Numbered from the stretch's first letter, positions 35,507 to 45,520 are shown. The stretch is DNA of 64,000 nucleotides from Nocardia salmonicida NBRC 13393 (GCF_001613085.1 NZ_BDBR01000008.1:186001-250000), one strand, 5' to 3'. The notes: generated from the letters alone by a model not told the origin. Numbers and translations: made by a program.

Positions 35507-37224
35507 CCGAACTGAGCCGCGCCCGCTATGCCGAACTGTTCGGGCCGACCACCGGTGACCGTATTCGCCTGGCCGACACCGACCTGCTCATCGAGATCAC
35601 CGAAGACCGCAGTGGCGGACCGGGTCTCGCCGGCGAGGAAGCGGTGTTCGGCGGTGGCAAGGTACTGCGCGAGTCGATGGGTCAGTCGCGCGCCACTCGT
35701 GCCGACGGCGCCCCCGACACTGTCATCACCGGTGTCGTCATCATCGACCACTGGGGCATCATCAAGGCCGACGTGGGCATCCGCGACGGCCGGATCTGCG
35801 GCATCGGCAAGGCCGGTAATCCCGACACGATGTCGGGCGTGCACCGGGACCTGGTCGTCGGTCCGTCGACCGAGATCATCGCGGGTAACGGCCGCATTCT
35901 CACGGCGGGCGCCATCGACTGTCACGTCCACTTCATCTGCCCGCAGCTGATGGACGAAGCGCTCGGCGGCGGCATCACCACCCTCATCGGCGGCGGCACC
36001 GGCCCCGCCGAGGGTTCCAAGGCCACCACCGTCACGCCGGGCTCCTGGCATCTGGCGCGGATGCTGGAATCATTGGATCACTGGCCGATGAACATCGTGC
36101 TGCTCGGCAAGGGCAACACGGTCAGCCACGAATCGATGTGGGAGCAATTGCGCGGCGGCGCATCGGGTTTCAAGTTGCACGAGGACTGGGGTTCCACCCC
36201 CGCGGCGATCGATGCCTGCCTGACTGTCGCCGACGCGGCGGGCGTGCAGGTGGCGCTGCACTCGGACACGCTGAACGAGGCGGGCTTCGTCGAGGACACC
36301 CTCGCCGCCATCGCGGGCCGCGGCATCCACGCCTACCACACCGAGGGTGCGGGCGGCGGTCACGCGCCCGACATCATCACTGTCGCTTCACATCTGAACG
36401 TGCTGCCCAGCTCCACCAACCCCACCAGGCCACACACCGTCAACACCCTCGACGAGCACCTCGACATGCTGATGGTGTGTCACCACCTGAGTCCGTCGAT
36501 CCCCGAGGACCTGGCCTTCGCCGAATCACGGATCCGCCCGTCCACCATCGCCGCCGAAGACCTCCTGCACGACCTCGGCGCCATCTCCATGATCGGCTCG
36601 GACTCCCAGGCGATGGGCCGCATCGGCGAGGTGGTGATGCGCACCTGGCAGACCGCCCACGTGATGAAGCGCCGCCGCGGCGCCCTGCCCGGCGACGGCG
36701 CGGCCGACAATGCCCGCGTGCAGCGCTACATCGCCAAATACACGATCTGCCCGGCGGTTTCGCACGGGCTCGACGACGAGATCGGTTCGATCGAAGTCGG
36801 CAAACTCGCCGATCTGGTGCTGTGGGAGCCCGCGTTCTTCGGCGTCCGCCCGCACGCCGTCCTCAAGGGCGGCATGATCGCCTGGGCCGCGATGGGCGAC
36901 GCCAACGCCTCGATCCCCACCCCGCAGCCGGTACTTCCGCGCCCCATGTTCGGCGCCGCGGCCCCCGCCGCCGCGGCCACCTCGCTGCACTTCGTCTCCG
37001 AGCAGGCCATCGACGACGGCCTCGCGAACCGCTTGAACGTGCGCCGAAAGCTGGTGCCGGTCAAGAACGCTCGCCGCGTCACCAAGGCTGACATGCCCCA
37101 CAACGACGCCATGCCCCGCATCGAAGTAGACCCTGACACCTTCACTGTCCGCATCGACGGCGAAGTCTGGGCCGAGCAACCCGCCACCGAACTCCCGATG
37201 GCCCAGCGCTACTTCCTTTTCTGA
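35503..37224 (+). CDS. ureC: Urease alpha (catalytic) subunit
   Basis: 573 residues, full length. Nickel ligands are His141 and His143 (DCHVHF), carbamylated Lys224 (GFKLHEDWG), the histidines of ALHSDTLNE and [12 protein letters not shown], and Asp367 ([10 protein letters not shown]). The flap cysteine is Cys326 (MVCHHLS). All key residues are intact, so an active enzyme is expected provided the accessory proteins are made. A strong hairpin follows at once, and ureF does not follow: the accessory genes lie 16.4 kb further on. Confidence 0.98.
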   Translation: MTELSRARYAELFGPTTGDRIRLADTDLLIEITEDRSGGPGLAGEEAVFGGGKVLRESMGQSRATRADGAPDTVITGVVIIDHWGIIKADVGIRDGRICGIGKAGNPDTMSGVHRDLVVGPSTEIIAGNGRILTAGAIDCHVHFICPQLMDEALGGGITTLIGGGTGPAEGSKATTVTPGSWHLARMLESLDHWPMNIVLLGKGNTVSHESMWEQLRGGASGFKLHEDWGSTPAAIDACLTVADAAGVQVALHSDTLNEAGFVEDTLAAIAGRGIHAYHTEGAGGGHAPDIITVASHLNVLPSSTNPTRPHTVNTLDEHLDMLMVCHHLSPSIPEDLAFAESRIRPSTIAAEDLLHDLGAISMIGSDSQAMGRIGEVVMRTWQTAHVMKRRRGALPGDGAADNARVQRYIAKYTICPAVSHGLDDEIGSIEVGKLADLVLWEPAFFGVRPHAVLKGGMIAWAAMGDANASIPTPQPVLPRPMFGAAAPAAAATSLHFVSEQAIDDGLANRLNVRRKLVPVKNARRVTKADMPHNDAMPRIEVDPDTFTVRIDGEVWAEQPATELPMAQRYFLF

Positions 37225-37228
37225 ACCG

Positions 37229-37258
37229 GCGCCGGGGTGGGCTAGGCCACCCCGGCGC
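37229..37258 (+). terminator. Terminator after ureC
   Basis: GCGCCGGGGTGG (37229-37240) and CCACCCCGGCGC (37247-37258) form a perfect 12-bp stem with a 6-nt loop, 4 bp past the ureC stop. It would end the ureABC transcript before the inserted genes. Confidence 0.8.
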
Positions 37259-37311
37259 TCATCGCCCGGGCGTTGCCGGTGTCGGGCCGCGCTCGGTGGC
37301 AGACTGCCGAT

Positions 37312-37983
37312 ATGACGACCAACGATTGGACCGATGTCGACAGCTATATCGTCACCACCCTCGTGGGTGACGAGGGTGTGCCCGCGCTCACCGCCAACGC
37401 CGACGCGGGACTGCCCGCCATCGATGTCTCCCCACCTCAGGGAAAGTTGCTGAACCTGTTGGCCCGCACCGCGAAAGCGCGCCGGGTGCTCGAGATCGGC
37501 ACGCTCGGCGGGTACAGCACCGAGTGGCTGGCGCGCGCGGTCGGCGACGGCGGCCTCGTCGTCACTCTCGAATTCGAACCACGCCACGCGAAGGTCGCCC
37601 GCGAGAACCTGGACCGGGCGGGGGTGGGCGATCGTGTCGAGATCCTGGTCGGCGCGGCTCTGGACAACTTGCCCGGCGTCGCCGAGGATCTGACCGAGCC
37701 GTTCGATCTGGTCTTCATCGACGCCGACAAGGTCAACAACTCCAACTACGTCCAGTGGGCGCTGCGCCTGACCCATCCGGGCTCGGTGATCATCGTCGAC
37801 AATGTGGTGCGCGCGGGCGCGGTGGCCGACGAGCAGACCGAGGACCCGAACGCGCGGGCCAGCCGCGACCTGATCGAATTGCTCGCCGCCGAACCGAGCG
37901 TCGATGCGACCGTCATCCAGACCGTCGGCGCCAAAGGGTGGGACGGTTTCGCCTACGCCGTGGTCACCGGTCCGAATTCCTGA
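37312..37983 (+). CDS. SAM-dependent O-methyltransferase (class I, MT3/COMT-like)
   Basis: A 223-residue enzyme. SAM site: VLEIGTLGGYSTEWLA and VTLEFEPRHAKVA; metal-site acidic residues FIDADKVNNSNYVQW and IIVDNVVRAGAV. The group methylates catechols or similar hydroxyls with Mg2+. ATG 37312 begins the conserved part. The substrate is not evident. It is the first gene of the segment separating ureC from ureF and is followed by its own hairpin. Confidence 0.9.
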   Translation: MTTNDWTDVDSYIVTTLVGDEGVPALTANADAGLPAIDVSPPQGKLLNLLARTAKARRVLEIGTLGGYSTEWLARAVGDGGLVVTLEFEPRHAKVARENLDRAGVGDRVEILVGAALDNLPGVAEDLTEPFDLVFIDADKVNNSNYVQWALRLTHPGSVIIVDNVVRAGAVADEQTEDPNARASRDLIELLAAEPSVDATVIQTVGAKGWDGFAYAVVTGPNS

Positions 37984-37990
37984 TCTTCAC

Positions 37991-38022
37991 CGCCCGGCAA
38001 TGCGGATGGTCATTGCCGGGCG
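37991..38022 (+). terminator. Terminator after the O-methyltransferase gene
   Basis: CGCCCGGCAATG (37991-38002) and CATTGCCGGGCG (38011-38022) form a perfect 12-bp stem with an 8-nt loop, 7 bp after the stop codon. Confidence 0.8.
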
Positions 38023-38090
38023 CCCGGGATTCATGGGGGTGTTGTTCGCTGCCGCTAGCGTGGGAGTGTTCGACTTCAGGAGCCGCCGTC

Positions 38091-39020
38091 ATGGAATTCC
38101 GTCATCTCGTCTCGTTCATCGCGCTCGCCGAAGAATTGCATTTCGGGCGCGCGGCGCAACGTCTGCATCTGACCCAGCCGAGCCTGAGCGCCCAGCTACA
38201 GAAGCTGGAGAAATCCCTGGAAGTGCAGCTGGTCGCGCGCAACTCGCACGAGGTGCGCCTCACGCCCGCCGGCCGGGAGTTCGAACTGCAGGCCCGCCAG
38301 ATCGTCGCCCAGCTCGACCGGGCCGCCAAGGCGGCGAAGGCCACCGCCGCCGGGCGCGCGGGCAGCCTGAACATCGGCTACAACCTGCCCGCCAGCAAAC
38401 ACGTGCTGCCCGAGGCGCTGGCCCAGCTGACCGACCGCCACCCCGGCATCTCGGTGTCGTTGTGGGAGAAGCGAACCGGGCCGCAGCTGGCCGCCCTGGC
38501 CGACGGGTCCCTCGATCTGGCCATGGTCTACGGCCACCCGAGCACCGCCGATTTCCGGTACCGCCGTCTGCTGCACCGGATCCCGCTGGTGGCGGTGGTC
38601 GGCCGACAGCACCGTTGGGCCCACCGCTCGCACGTGCCGTTCGCCGAACTGCGCGATCAGGAGTGCGTGCTGTTCGCGCGTGAGCAGTGCCCGGCGATGT
38701 ACGACACGATCCTGCGATCGGCCGCGCAGACCCGGATCTCGTTGAACATCACCCATATCGCCGATGATCCGGGCGCCACCGCCCACATCGTGTCGGTGCG
38801 CCCACTGGTCGGTTTCGCCTCGCTGCCACGGGCGGTGTCGGCGGGTATGGGCACCGCGAGCACCGACGCGGTCGCACTGAAACTGGTCGATCCGGTCCCG
38901 ACCCTGGATCTGCACGTGGTGTGGCGGGCCGACGAGCAGAATCCGGCGGTGGCGATGTTTCTGGATTGCCTCGCGTCCACGGCACCTGCCCTGGACGACG
39001 ACCAGGTCTTGACGGGCTGA
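38091..39020 (+). CDS. LysR-family transcriptional regulator
   Basis: A 309-residue LysR protein. The N-terminal winged helix is MEFRHLVSFIALAEELHFGR ... LHLTQPSLSAQLQKLEKSL, and a periplasmic-binding-protein-like effector domain follows. CAGGAG is 8 nt before the ATG. It is convergent with the Ugp-like operon, so it is not the obvious regulator of that operon by position; its target is unknown. Confidence 0.92.
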   Translation: MEFRHLVSFIALAEELHFGRAAQRLHLTQPSLSAQLQKLEKSLEVQLVARNSHEVRLTPAGREFELQARQIVAQLDRAAKAAKATAAGRAGSLNIGYNLPASKHVLPEALAQLTDRHPGISVSLWEKRTGPQLAALADGSLDLAMVYGHPSTADFRYRRLLHRIPLVAVVGRQHRWAHRSHVPFAELRDQECVLFAREQCPAMYDTILRSAAQTRISLNITHIADDPGATAHIVSVRPLVGFASLPRAVSAGMGTASTDAVALKLVDPVPTLDLHVVWRADEQNPAVAMFLDCLASTAPALDDDQVLTG

Positions 39021-39029
39021 GGTCGTCGT

Positions 39030-39842
39030 TCACTTCAATCCCGACCGCACGAACGCGTTGACGATGTGGCGTTGCAGCACCAGGTACAGCAGCAGCACCG
39101 GCAGGCAGGCGAGGCCGGCCAGCGCCATCATCGGCCCCCACTGATCGCCTTCGGTGCCCATGAAACTGCGCAGCCCGAGCTGCAGGACACTGTTGGACTG
39201 ACGCAGGACGACCGCGGGCCAGAAGTACTCGTTCCACGCGTTGATGAACAGCAGGATGCCGAGCGCGGCGAGTGCGGGCCGCAGATTCGGCACCACCACG
39301 GTCCACAGGATCGACCACGACGAGCGCCCGTCGATCTTCGCGGCGGCGATGAGTTCCTTCGGGAACGCCGACATGTGCTGGCGCAGCAGCAGGACCGCCA
39401 GCGCCGAACACAGCGTCGGCAGCACGACGCCGATCAGGGTGTTGATCAGGCCCAGCTGGTTGAGCAGGATGTAGTTGGGCAGCATCGTCACCTGGAACGG
39501 CACCAGCCACACCCCGACGAACGCCAGATACAGCAGGTTCTGCAGCGGGAACGTGTAGATGGCGAACGCGTAGGAGGCCAGCAGCGCGATGAGGAGCTGG
39601 CCTGCCGCCGAGAGCACCGCGACGAAGAACGTATTGGCGATCAGACCGGCGATGTCGACCTTCTGCGCCGCGTCGAGGTAGTTGGCCGTCGACAGCGGCC
39701 ACGGGATCGGGGAGAGCGAGGTGACGTCTTCCGGTCTGCGCAGCGACGTCGCGAACAGCCAGTAGATCGGGAACACGCACACCAGTGCCGTCGCGGCGAG
39801 AAGCAGATGGCTGCCCACCCCGCGCAGTCGTTCAATCGTCAT
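39030..39842 (-). CDS. ABC transporter permease, UgpE/MalG type
   Basis: A 270-residue permease with six spans. The EAA loop is AFPKELIAAAKIDGRSSWSILWTVVVP, which docks to the ATPase. It overlaps the partner permease by 11 bp. With UgpA-, UgpB- and UgpC-like proteins from the same operon it forms an importer, probably for sn-glycerol-3-phosphate or glycerophosphodiesters, given the phosphodiesterase in the operon. Confidence 0.88.
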   Translation of the reverse strand: MTIERLRGVGSHLLLAATALVCVFPIYWLFATSLRRPEDVTSLSPIPWPLSTANYLDAAQKVDIAGLIANTFFVAVLSAAGQLLIALLASYAFAIYTFPLQNLLYLAFVGVWLVPFQVTMLPNYILLNQLGLINTLIGVVLPTLCSALAVLLLRQHMSAFPKELIAAAKIDGRSSWSILWTVVVPNLRPALAALGILLFINAWNEYFWPAVVLRQSNSVLQLGLRSFMGTEGDQWGPMMALAGLACLPVLLLYLVLQRHIVNAFVRSGLK

Positions 39843-40779
39843 GGACAGCAACCTTTTCCGAAATCCAGACCAGCAGTGCGGCCACCAGGCCGAAGCCGAA
39901 GAACAGCAGCACACCGGCCGCGGCGCTCAGACCGGCGTCGAAACTGTGGAAGGCGTAGTCCCAGAGCAGGTAGTAGATATTGGTGGTGGCCTGCGCCGGA
40001 CCGCCCTGGGTCATCGAGTCGATGAGCGGGAAAGTCAGGGTGGGACTGAGCAATACGGTCGTGAGGACCAGGAACAGCACCGTGGGCGAGAGCAGCGGCA
40101 GCGTGATCCAGCGCCGGATCTGACCGGGTGAGGCGCCGTCGACCCTCGCCGCTTCGTCGTAGTCGCCGCTGATTCCGGCCAGCCCCGCCCACACCACGAG
40201 CACCGCGAAGCCGATCAGGTGCCAGGCGGTGATCGCGATGATCACGCCCTGCGCGGTCGCGGTCTCGTACACCCAGTTGCGGTCGGAACCGGTGACCTGG
40301 GCGAGGAAACCGGACCCCGGATGCAGCAACCAGCGCCACACCGCGGCCGCCGCGACCGGCGCGACCAGGAACGGCGCGAACACCAGTGCCTGATAGACCG
40401 TGCGGGCCCGGCCGGTGACCCGCCTGCTCGCCATCGCGATGACGACCGGCAGGACCACCGTGAACGGCAGCAGACCCAGGATCAGTGTCCCGGTGCGCCC
40501 GAGAGCGCCCCAGAACGCCGGAAGATCCAGTAGCCGTTCGTAATTCGCGGTACCGACCGGTGTCATCGGAGCCGTCGGCAGCAGGTTCCACGAGTACGTG
40601 GACAGTTGCAGGGCCTGCACCAGCGGTTGATAGGTCCACACGACCAGCAGGAACAGTGCCGGACTCAGGTAGAGATACGGCGCGACGAACCGGGCAACCC
40701 GGCGTCGGGTGAGTGGGCGGCGCACCGGTTTCGCCTCGATCGGCGGTGTCGGCGGGGCCGGCGCATCGATGACGAACAT
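39832..40779 (-). CDS. ABC transporter permease, UgpA/MalF type
   Basis: A 315-residue permease with six spans after a Pro-rich, basic cytoplasmic tail (residues 1-30). The EAA motif is DYDEAARVDGASPGQIRRWITLP. Its start codon directly follows the stop of the phosphodiesterase gene (TAG ATG), and it overlaps the next permease by 11 bp, so translation is coupled. Confidence 0.88.
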   Translation of the reverse strand: MFVIDAPAPPTPPIEAKPVRRPLTRRRVARFVAPYLYLSPALFLLVVWTYQPLVQALQLSTYSWNLLPTAPMTPVGTANYERLLDLPAFWGALGRTGTLILGLLPFTVVLPVVIAMASRRVTGRARTVYQALVFAPFLVAPVAAAAVWRWLLHPGSGFLAQVTGSDRNWVYETATAQGVIIAITAWHLIGFAVLVVWAGLAGISGDYDEAARVDGASPGQIRRWITLPLLSPTVLFLVLTTVLLSPTLTFPLIDSMTQGGPAQATTNIYYLLWDYAFHSFDAGLSAAAGVLLFFGFGLVAALLVWISEKVAVHDD

Positions 40780-41637
40780 CTACTTCACCGCCGCCCTGGC
40801 GGCGACGATCGCGGCGATCTGCTCGAGCATCTCCGATTCCGGCCGGTCGTAGACCGTGGGCGCCGGGGCGGCGTCGATCGCGGTGGCCAGCACCGTCGAC
40901 TCCATGACGTCGATGCGGCTGTACCCGAATCCGACGAACCCACGGTGCCTGCCCGCCGGTGCCATCGCGTCCACCCGGTAGGCCATCGCGGGACCGATCC
41001 ACACCGGGATCCCGGCCAGCGCCGACGCGCCGGTGAGGTGGTTGTGTCCGCACAGGATCATCCGGACATCGGTGCCCGCGACGACCTCAGCCAGCTGTTC
41101 GGCATCCTTGAGCCGGAGGAAGTCGAGGGTGGCCAGGGGGGAGCGCAGCGGCGGATGGTGCACCACCAGCACGGTGCCGTGCGGGGCGGGGGTGCGCAGA
41201 ATGCCTGCCAGCCAGGTCAGCTGCTCCGGCTCGAGCTTGCCGTCGTGCTGGAACGGCGTGGTGCTGTCCAGCACGATGATCCGCACTCCCGCGACCTCGA
41301 CGCACTGATCGTGCGGGAGATCAGGGTCCACGGAGTCGCGGTCGAGCAATTCGACGCCGAAGGCGGTGCGTTCGTCGTGATTGCCCATCGCGTAGACGAT
41401 CTCGGCGCCGAGGTCGGCCGCGACGGGCTCGACGGCGGCCCGCAGCCGCCGGTAGGCCTCGGGTGATCCGTTGTCGCTGAGATCGCCGGAGAAGATCAGC
41501 ACGTCGACGCGCTGCCCGAATTCGCGCAGCCGGTCGAGCACCGCCGTCAGGTTGGCGGCGGTGTCGACGCCGTGGAGCAGTTCGCCCTCGGGCCGCAAGT
41601 GGGTGTCGGTGATCTGGACGATCGTGAGTTCGCTCAT
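40780..41637 (-). CDS. Calcineurin-like phosphodiesterase (Rv0805/GpdQ type)
   Basis: A 285-residue class III metallophosphodiesterase. The five metal motifs are present: QITDTH, FSGDLSDNG, AMGNHDER, VVHHPP and CGHNH. The fold and spacing fit the mycobacterial cyclic-nucleotide phosphodiesterase Rv0805 and the glycerophosphodiesterase GpdQ. Placement inside the Ugp-like operon, with a 4-bp overlap to the binding protein and abutting the permease, suggests it splits imported glycerophosphodiesters (inference). Cyclic AMP remains an alternative substrate. Confidence 0.87.
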   Translation of the reverse strand: MSELTIVQITDTHLRPEGELLHGVDTAANLTAVLDRLREFGQRVDVLIFSGDLSDNGSPEAYRRLRAAVEPVAADLGAEIVYAMGNHDERTAFGVELLDRDSVDPDLPHDQCVEVAGVRIIVLDSTTPFQHDGKLEPEQLTWLAGILRTPAPHGTVLVVHHPPLRSPLATLDFLRLKDAEQLAEVVAGTDVRMILCGHNHLTGASALAGIPVWIGPAMAYRVDAMAPAGRHRGFVGFGYSRIDVMESTVLATAIDAAPAPTVYDRPESEMLEQIAAIVAARAAVK

Positions 41638-43004
41638 GACTTCGGCATGAGTTCGGTGCCCGCGGTGCGGGCCGCGGTGAGCGTCGACTGCGGGTCGGCG
41701 CCCTGGAACACGACGGCTTCGACGGCGTCCATCATGCCGTCACGCATCTGCAGATAGTTGTTGCCCGGCATGGAAACCCACGGCTCCATATTGGCCAGCT
41801 GCGCCACGTTCGGGCGCAGCAGCGGGTTCTGATCGGCCCATTCCTTGAGGCCGCCCGCTTCCTCGAGCAGGCCGGTCCGCAGCGGCAGGTAGCCGATGTT
41901 CTGCGCGATCTTCTTGTAGGAATCCTCGCTGGTGAGGTGCTTGATCAGTTCCCACGCGGCCCGCTGCTTGGCGGGATCGTTGGACAGGATGTGCAGGCCC
42001 GCACCGGAATTGGTCGGAACGGCCGGCTTGGCGCCGAAGCCGGGCATCGGCGCCGAACGCAGGTCCCACTTGCCCTTGGCGCCGGTGACGAAAATGCTCT
42101 GCAGCGCGCTGGTTTCGAGCATCATGCCGATCTCGCCGCGGCCGAATGCCTCGTAGCCCTGCTTCTGGTTGAGCTTGGGCATACTGCCGGTGTTCACGAG
42201 GTTCTGTGCCATCTTGGCGACCTCGACGGCGGGCGCGTCGGCGAAGGTGAGGGAGTTGCGGTCCTCGGAGATCACGCGACCGCCGTTCGAGCGCACCAGC
42301 GACTGGAAGCACCAGTCCTTGGCGGTCTTGGTCAGGCAGTCGATGTAGACCCCGCCCTTGCCGGTGCGGTCGGCGATCGCCTTCGCGGCGGTGGTGACCT
42401 CGTCCCACGTGGTGGGGGGCTTGGCGGGATCGAGACCGGCTTCGGTGAACAGCGAGGCGTTCAGGTACAGCACGGGCGTGGAGAAGACGAACGGAACGCC
42501 ATAGGTGTGGCCGTCCCAGTCGTCGAGCGTGCGGGCGCGCGGTGCGTACGCGTGGCGGGCGCCGTCGAAGTTCTGCTTCACCGCCGGCGCGCCGACCAGC
42601 TGGTCGAGGGGCTTGGCCTTGAGCTGGTTGATGGTGAAGTCCAGATCGGAGAAGCCGAGCTGGGCGACATCGGGCGGAGTGCCTGCCACCATCTGGTTCT
42701 GGATGCTGGAGACGGTGTCGGTCGCCGGGTTGGGGCTGTTGCCCTGGGGCTTCTGCGCGGTGACCTTGATATTGGGGTGCTTGGCGCTGAAGTCGGCGAT
42801 CAGGGCGTTGAACGTGTCGGTCCAGGCACCGGCCACGCCGTAGCTGTAGGACTCGAACACGATCGAAACCTGCTGGTCGGCAGCCAGTTCGGGGATCTGC
42901 GCGGTGGAGGTGGTGTCGGTGGACCCGGTGGTGCCGAGGCCGCAGCCGGTGAGTGCGAGGGCGGTGGTGAGCGCCACGCCCAGTGCGGGCAGTGTGCGTT
43001 TCAT
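41634..43004 (-). CDS. ABC transporter substrate-binding lipoprotein, UgpB-like
   Basis: A 456-residue extracellular binding protein of cluster B. The lipoprotein signal is MKRTLPALGVALTTALALTGC with the lipobox LTGC, so it is anchored outside the membrane. The body is a two-lobe fold (ADFSAKHPNIKVTAQ, GVPFVFSTPVLYLN, EIGMMLETSAL). GAGGAG is 7 nt before the ATG. The operon order ugpC-B-phosphodiesterase-A-E supports glycerophosphodiester or glycerol-3-phosphate as ligand; a sugar is possible. Confidence 0.9.
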   Translation of the reverse strand: MKRTLPALGVALTTALALTGCGLGTTGSTDTTSTAQIPELAADQQVSIVFESYSYGVAGAWTDTFNALIADFSAKHPNIKVTAQKPQGNSPNPATDTVSSIQNQMVAGTPPDVAQLGFSDLDFTINQLKAKPLDQLVGAPAVKQNFDGARHAYAPRARTLDDWDGHTYGVPFVFSTPVLYLNASLFTEAGLDPAKPPTTWDEVTTAAKAIADRTGKGGVYIDCLTKTAKDWCFQSLVRSNGGRVISEDRNSLTFADAPAVEVAKMAQNLVNTGSMPKLNQKQGYEAFGRGEIGMMLETSALQSIFVTGAKGKWDLRSAPMPGFGAKPAVPTNSGAGLHILSNDPAKQRAAWELIKHLTSEDSYKKIAQNIGYLPLRTGLLEEAGGLKEWADQNPLLRPNVAQLANMEPWVSMPGNNYLQMRDGMMDAVEAVVFQGADPQSTLTAARTAGTELMPKS

Positions 43005-43035
43005 GATGGAACTCCTCATCGGGGTGGTGCCGAGA

Positions 43036-44157
43036 TCAGGGGACGGGAACAGCGGCCGCGTCGATGGCCGCGTCCGAATGGGGCTGGGGTGCTTGCCACG
43101 TGAGCCGCAGGCCGGTGTCGGGGTCGAACAGGTGGATGTCGGCGGGGTCGACGCGGCAGGCGATGTCCTCGCCCACCCGGACACCGGCCGGACGTGCCGC
43201 GCGCACGCACAGACCGGAGTCGAGGTGCACGAGTTCCTCGCTGCCGAGGTTCTCCACCATCCGTACCCGGCCGCGGACATCGGTCGAGGTGTCGTCGATC
43301 CGCAGGCGTTCCGGACGGATTCCGGCGACGACGGCGGTGGCGCCGCCGGAATCCTCGGCGATGTCCAGCGCGGCGTCGATGCCGTCGGCCATCACCTTCA
43401 TGTGGCCGTCGCTCGAGGTGACGACGGCGGGGAACAGGTTCATCGGGGGCGAGCCGAGGAAGCCGGCGACGAAGGTCGAACGCGGGCGGTCGTAGAGCTC
43501 CTCCGGGGTACCGCACTGTTCGATGCGGCCCTGGTTGAGCAGTGCGATGCGCGTCGCCATCGTCATCGCCTCGACCTGGTCGTGGGTGACGTAGAGGAAG
43601 GTCGCACCGAGGCGCTGGTGCAGCGCGATCAGTTCGGCGCGGGTCGCGCTGCGCAGTTTGGCGTCGAGGTTCGACAGCGGTTCGTCCATCAGGAACGCGC
43701 CGGGATCGCGAACCATGGCGCGCGCCAGCGCGACTCGCTGCCGTTGCCCGCCCGACAGCGCGACCGGGCGACGCTCGAGCAGCGCCGAGATCTCCAGCGT
43801 CGTCGACACCTCGGCCACCCGCTGCGCGATCTCCGCCCGTGGTCTGCGCCGGGCCCGCAACGGAAACCCGATGTTGCGGGCCACCGAAAGATGCGGATAC
43901 AGCGCATAGCTCTGGAACACCATCGCCAGATCCCGCCGCTGCGGCGCCGCGTCCGTCACATCGGTGCCACCCACGAGAATCCGCCCCGCGCTCGGCTCCT
44001 CCAGCCCCGCGATCATCCGCAACAGCGTGGACTTGCCGCAGCCACTGGGGCCGAGCAACACCATGAATTCACCATCGGCGATGTCGAGACTCACCTCGCG
44101 CACCGCGTACTCGGCATCGAACTTCTTCGACACCGCTTCGATCTGCAGTCGTGCCAT
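43036..44157 (-). CDS. ABC transporter ATP-binding protein, UgpC/MalK type
   Basis: A 373-residue ATPase. Walker A GPSGCGKST, Q-loop MVFQSYALYPHL, signature LSGGQRQRVALARA, Walker B FLMDEPLSNLDA, and the switch His in YVTHDQVEAM. The C-terminal TOBE/MalK domain (about 235-365) is present and usually regulatory. It is the first gene of the five-gene operon, 31 bp before the binding protein. A CACTGTCAGTG palindrome at 44251-44261 lies upstream. Confidence 0.92.
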   Translation of the reverse strand: MARLQIEAVSKKFDAEYAVREVSLDIADGEFMVLLGPSGCGKSTLLRMIAGLEEPSAGRILVGGTDVTDAAPQRRDLAMVFQSYALYPHLSVARNIGFPLRARRRPRAEIAQRVAEVSTTLEISALLERRPVALSGGQRQRVALARAMVRDPGAFLMDEPLSNLDAKLRSATRAELIALHQRLGATFLYVTHDQVEAMTMATRIALLNQGRIEQCGTPEELYDRPRSTFVAGFLGSPPMNLFPAVVTSSDGHMKVMADGIDAALDIAEDSGGATAVVAGIRPERLRIDDTSTDVRGRVRMVENLGSEELVHLDSGLCVRAARPAGVRVGEDIACRVDPADIHLFDPDTGLRLTWQAPQPHSDAAIDAAAVPVP

Positions 44158-44250
44158 GCGCCCAGTGTCGAGCCCGCTACGGCGCGCGCGCCGGTGCGAT
44201 AGTGAACGTCGATCGGTCCAGTCGTCTACGCACTACCGAGACGCGAACGG

Positions 44251-44261
44251 CACTGTCAGTG
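44251..44261. promoter_or_regulatory. Short palindrome upstream of the Ugp-like operon
   Basis: CACTG-T-CAGTG is perfectly symmetric and 94 bp before the first start codon. It may be an operator; there is no further support. Confidence 0.3.
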
Positions 44262-44296
44262 TCGGCTGTGATTGTTGTCCAGCAGTGCGGACCGCG

Positions 44297-45520
44297 TCAG
44301 CGCAGGCGGACCGGTAGTTCGAGGAGGCCGCGGATGAGGGTGCTGGTCTGCCAGTGGAGGTCGTCGGTGGGGGACAGGGTCAGGTGGGGGAAGCGGTGGA
44401 GCAGGGCGGTGAAGGCTATTTCGGCTTCTACGCGGGCCAAGGGGGCGCCGACGCAGAAGTGGATGCCGTGGCCGAAGGCGAGGTGGCCCGCGGTGGGGGT
44501 GTCGGTGGCGAGGGTGTCGGGGGCGGGGAAGCGGGCGGGGTCGCGGTTGGCCGCCGAGAGGGCGACGTAGACGATTTCGCCTTCGGGGATCTCGACTCCG
44601 CCCAGGGTGACCGGTTCCGCGGTGAAGCGGGCGGTGGACATGTCGACGGGGCCGTCGAAACGCAGGAATTCCTCGACGGCGGCGGGCACCCCCGTGCGGT
44701 CGGCGCGCAGGGCCTGCCACTGCTCGGGATTGCGGAGCAGGGCGAGCACCCCGTTGCCGATGAGGTTCACGGTGGTCTCGTGGCCCGCGACCAGCAGCAG
44801 GAACGCCATCGACACCAGTTCATGATCGGTGAGCCGATCGCCCTCGTCATCGGCGAGCACCAGCTGGGACAGCAGATCCTCGGCGGGCTCGGACTGCTTG
44901 GTGCGCACCAGTTTCGCGAGATAGCCGACCATCGCGGCCGACGCGGCCGGACGCTCGTCCTCCTCGCCCTCACCGACCACGGTGACCAGAGCCTTCGTCC
45001 AGGCCTGGAAGTCCTCGCGATCCTCGAACGGGACGCCGAGCAGCTCGCAGATCACCGTCACCGGAAGGGGATTGGCGAACTCGCTCATCAGATCGACCTC
45101 GTCTCGCTCGCTCATCGCGTCCAGCAGCGACTCGGTGATCTGTTCGATGCGTGGGCGCAGCAACGCGACCTGGCGGCTGGTGAAAGCCTTGTTCACGAGC
45201 TTGCGCAGGCGGGTGTGCTCGGGTGGGTCGGTGGCGAGCATATGGCTCAGCAGCGCGACGATGTTCGGGTCCGTCGCCGTGGTGTCGCGCTTGCTGTGCA
45301 GGATCGCGTCGATTCGGACGACATCCTTGCGGAACCGCGGGTCGGCGAGCGCGATCTTGGCTTCGGCATAGCCGATGACCACCCAGCGGACGACGTTGTC
45401 GGGGAAGCGGACCCGATGCACGGGACCCTCGGCGCGCCACCGGCGGTACTGCGCGTGCGGATCGTCGAAGAAGTCGGCGTCGATGGACTCGACAGGGGCG
45501 GAGGCGGTGAGGTCGGCCAT
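44297..45520 (-). CDS. Cytochrome P450
   Basis: A 407-residue bacterial class I P450. I-helix LLLVAGHETTVN gives the acid-alcohol pair; ExxR is in VEEFLRF; the heme-thiolate loop is FGHGIHFCVGAPLAR. It needs a ferredoxin and reductase, none of which is adjacent. Similarity is to the CYP105/107-like soluble monooxygenases of actinomycetes, often with drug or lipid substrates. ATG 45520 begins the normal N-terminus. Confidence 0.93.
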   Translation of the reverse strand: MADLTASAPVESIDADFFDDPHAQYRRWRAEGPVHRVRFPDNVVRWVVIGYAEAKIALADPRFRKDVVRIDAILHSKRDTTATDPNIVALLSHMLATDPPEHTRLRKLVNKAFTSRQVALLRPRIEQITESLLDAMSERDEVDLMSEFANPLPVTVICELLGVPFEDREDFQAWTKALVTVVGEGEEDERPAASAAMVGYLAKLVRTKQSEPAEDLLSQLVLADDEGDRLTDHELVSMAFLLLVAGHETTVNLIGNGVLALLRNPEQWQALRADRTGVPAAVEEFLRFDGPVDMSTARFTAEPVTLGGVEIPEGEIVYVALSAANRDPARFPAPDTLATDTPTAGHLAFGHGIHFCVGAPLARVEAEIAFTALLHRFPHLTLSPTDDLHWQTSTLIRGLLELPVRLR

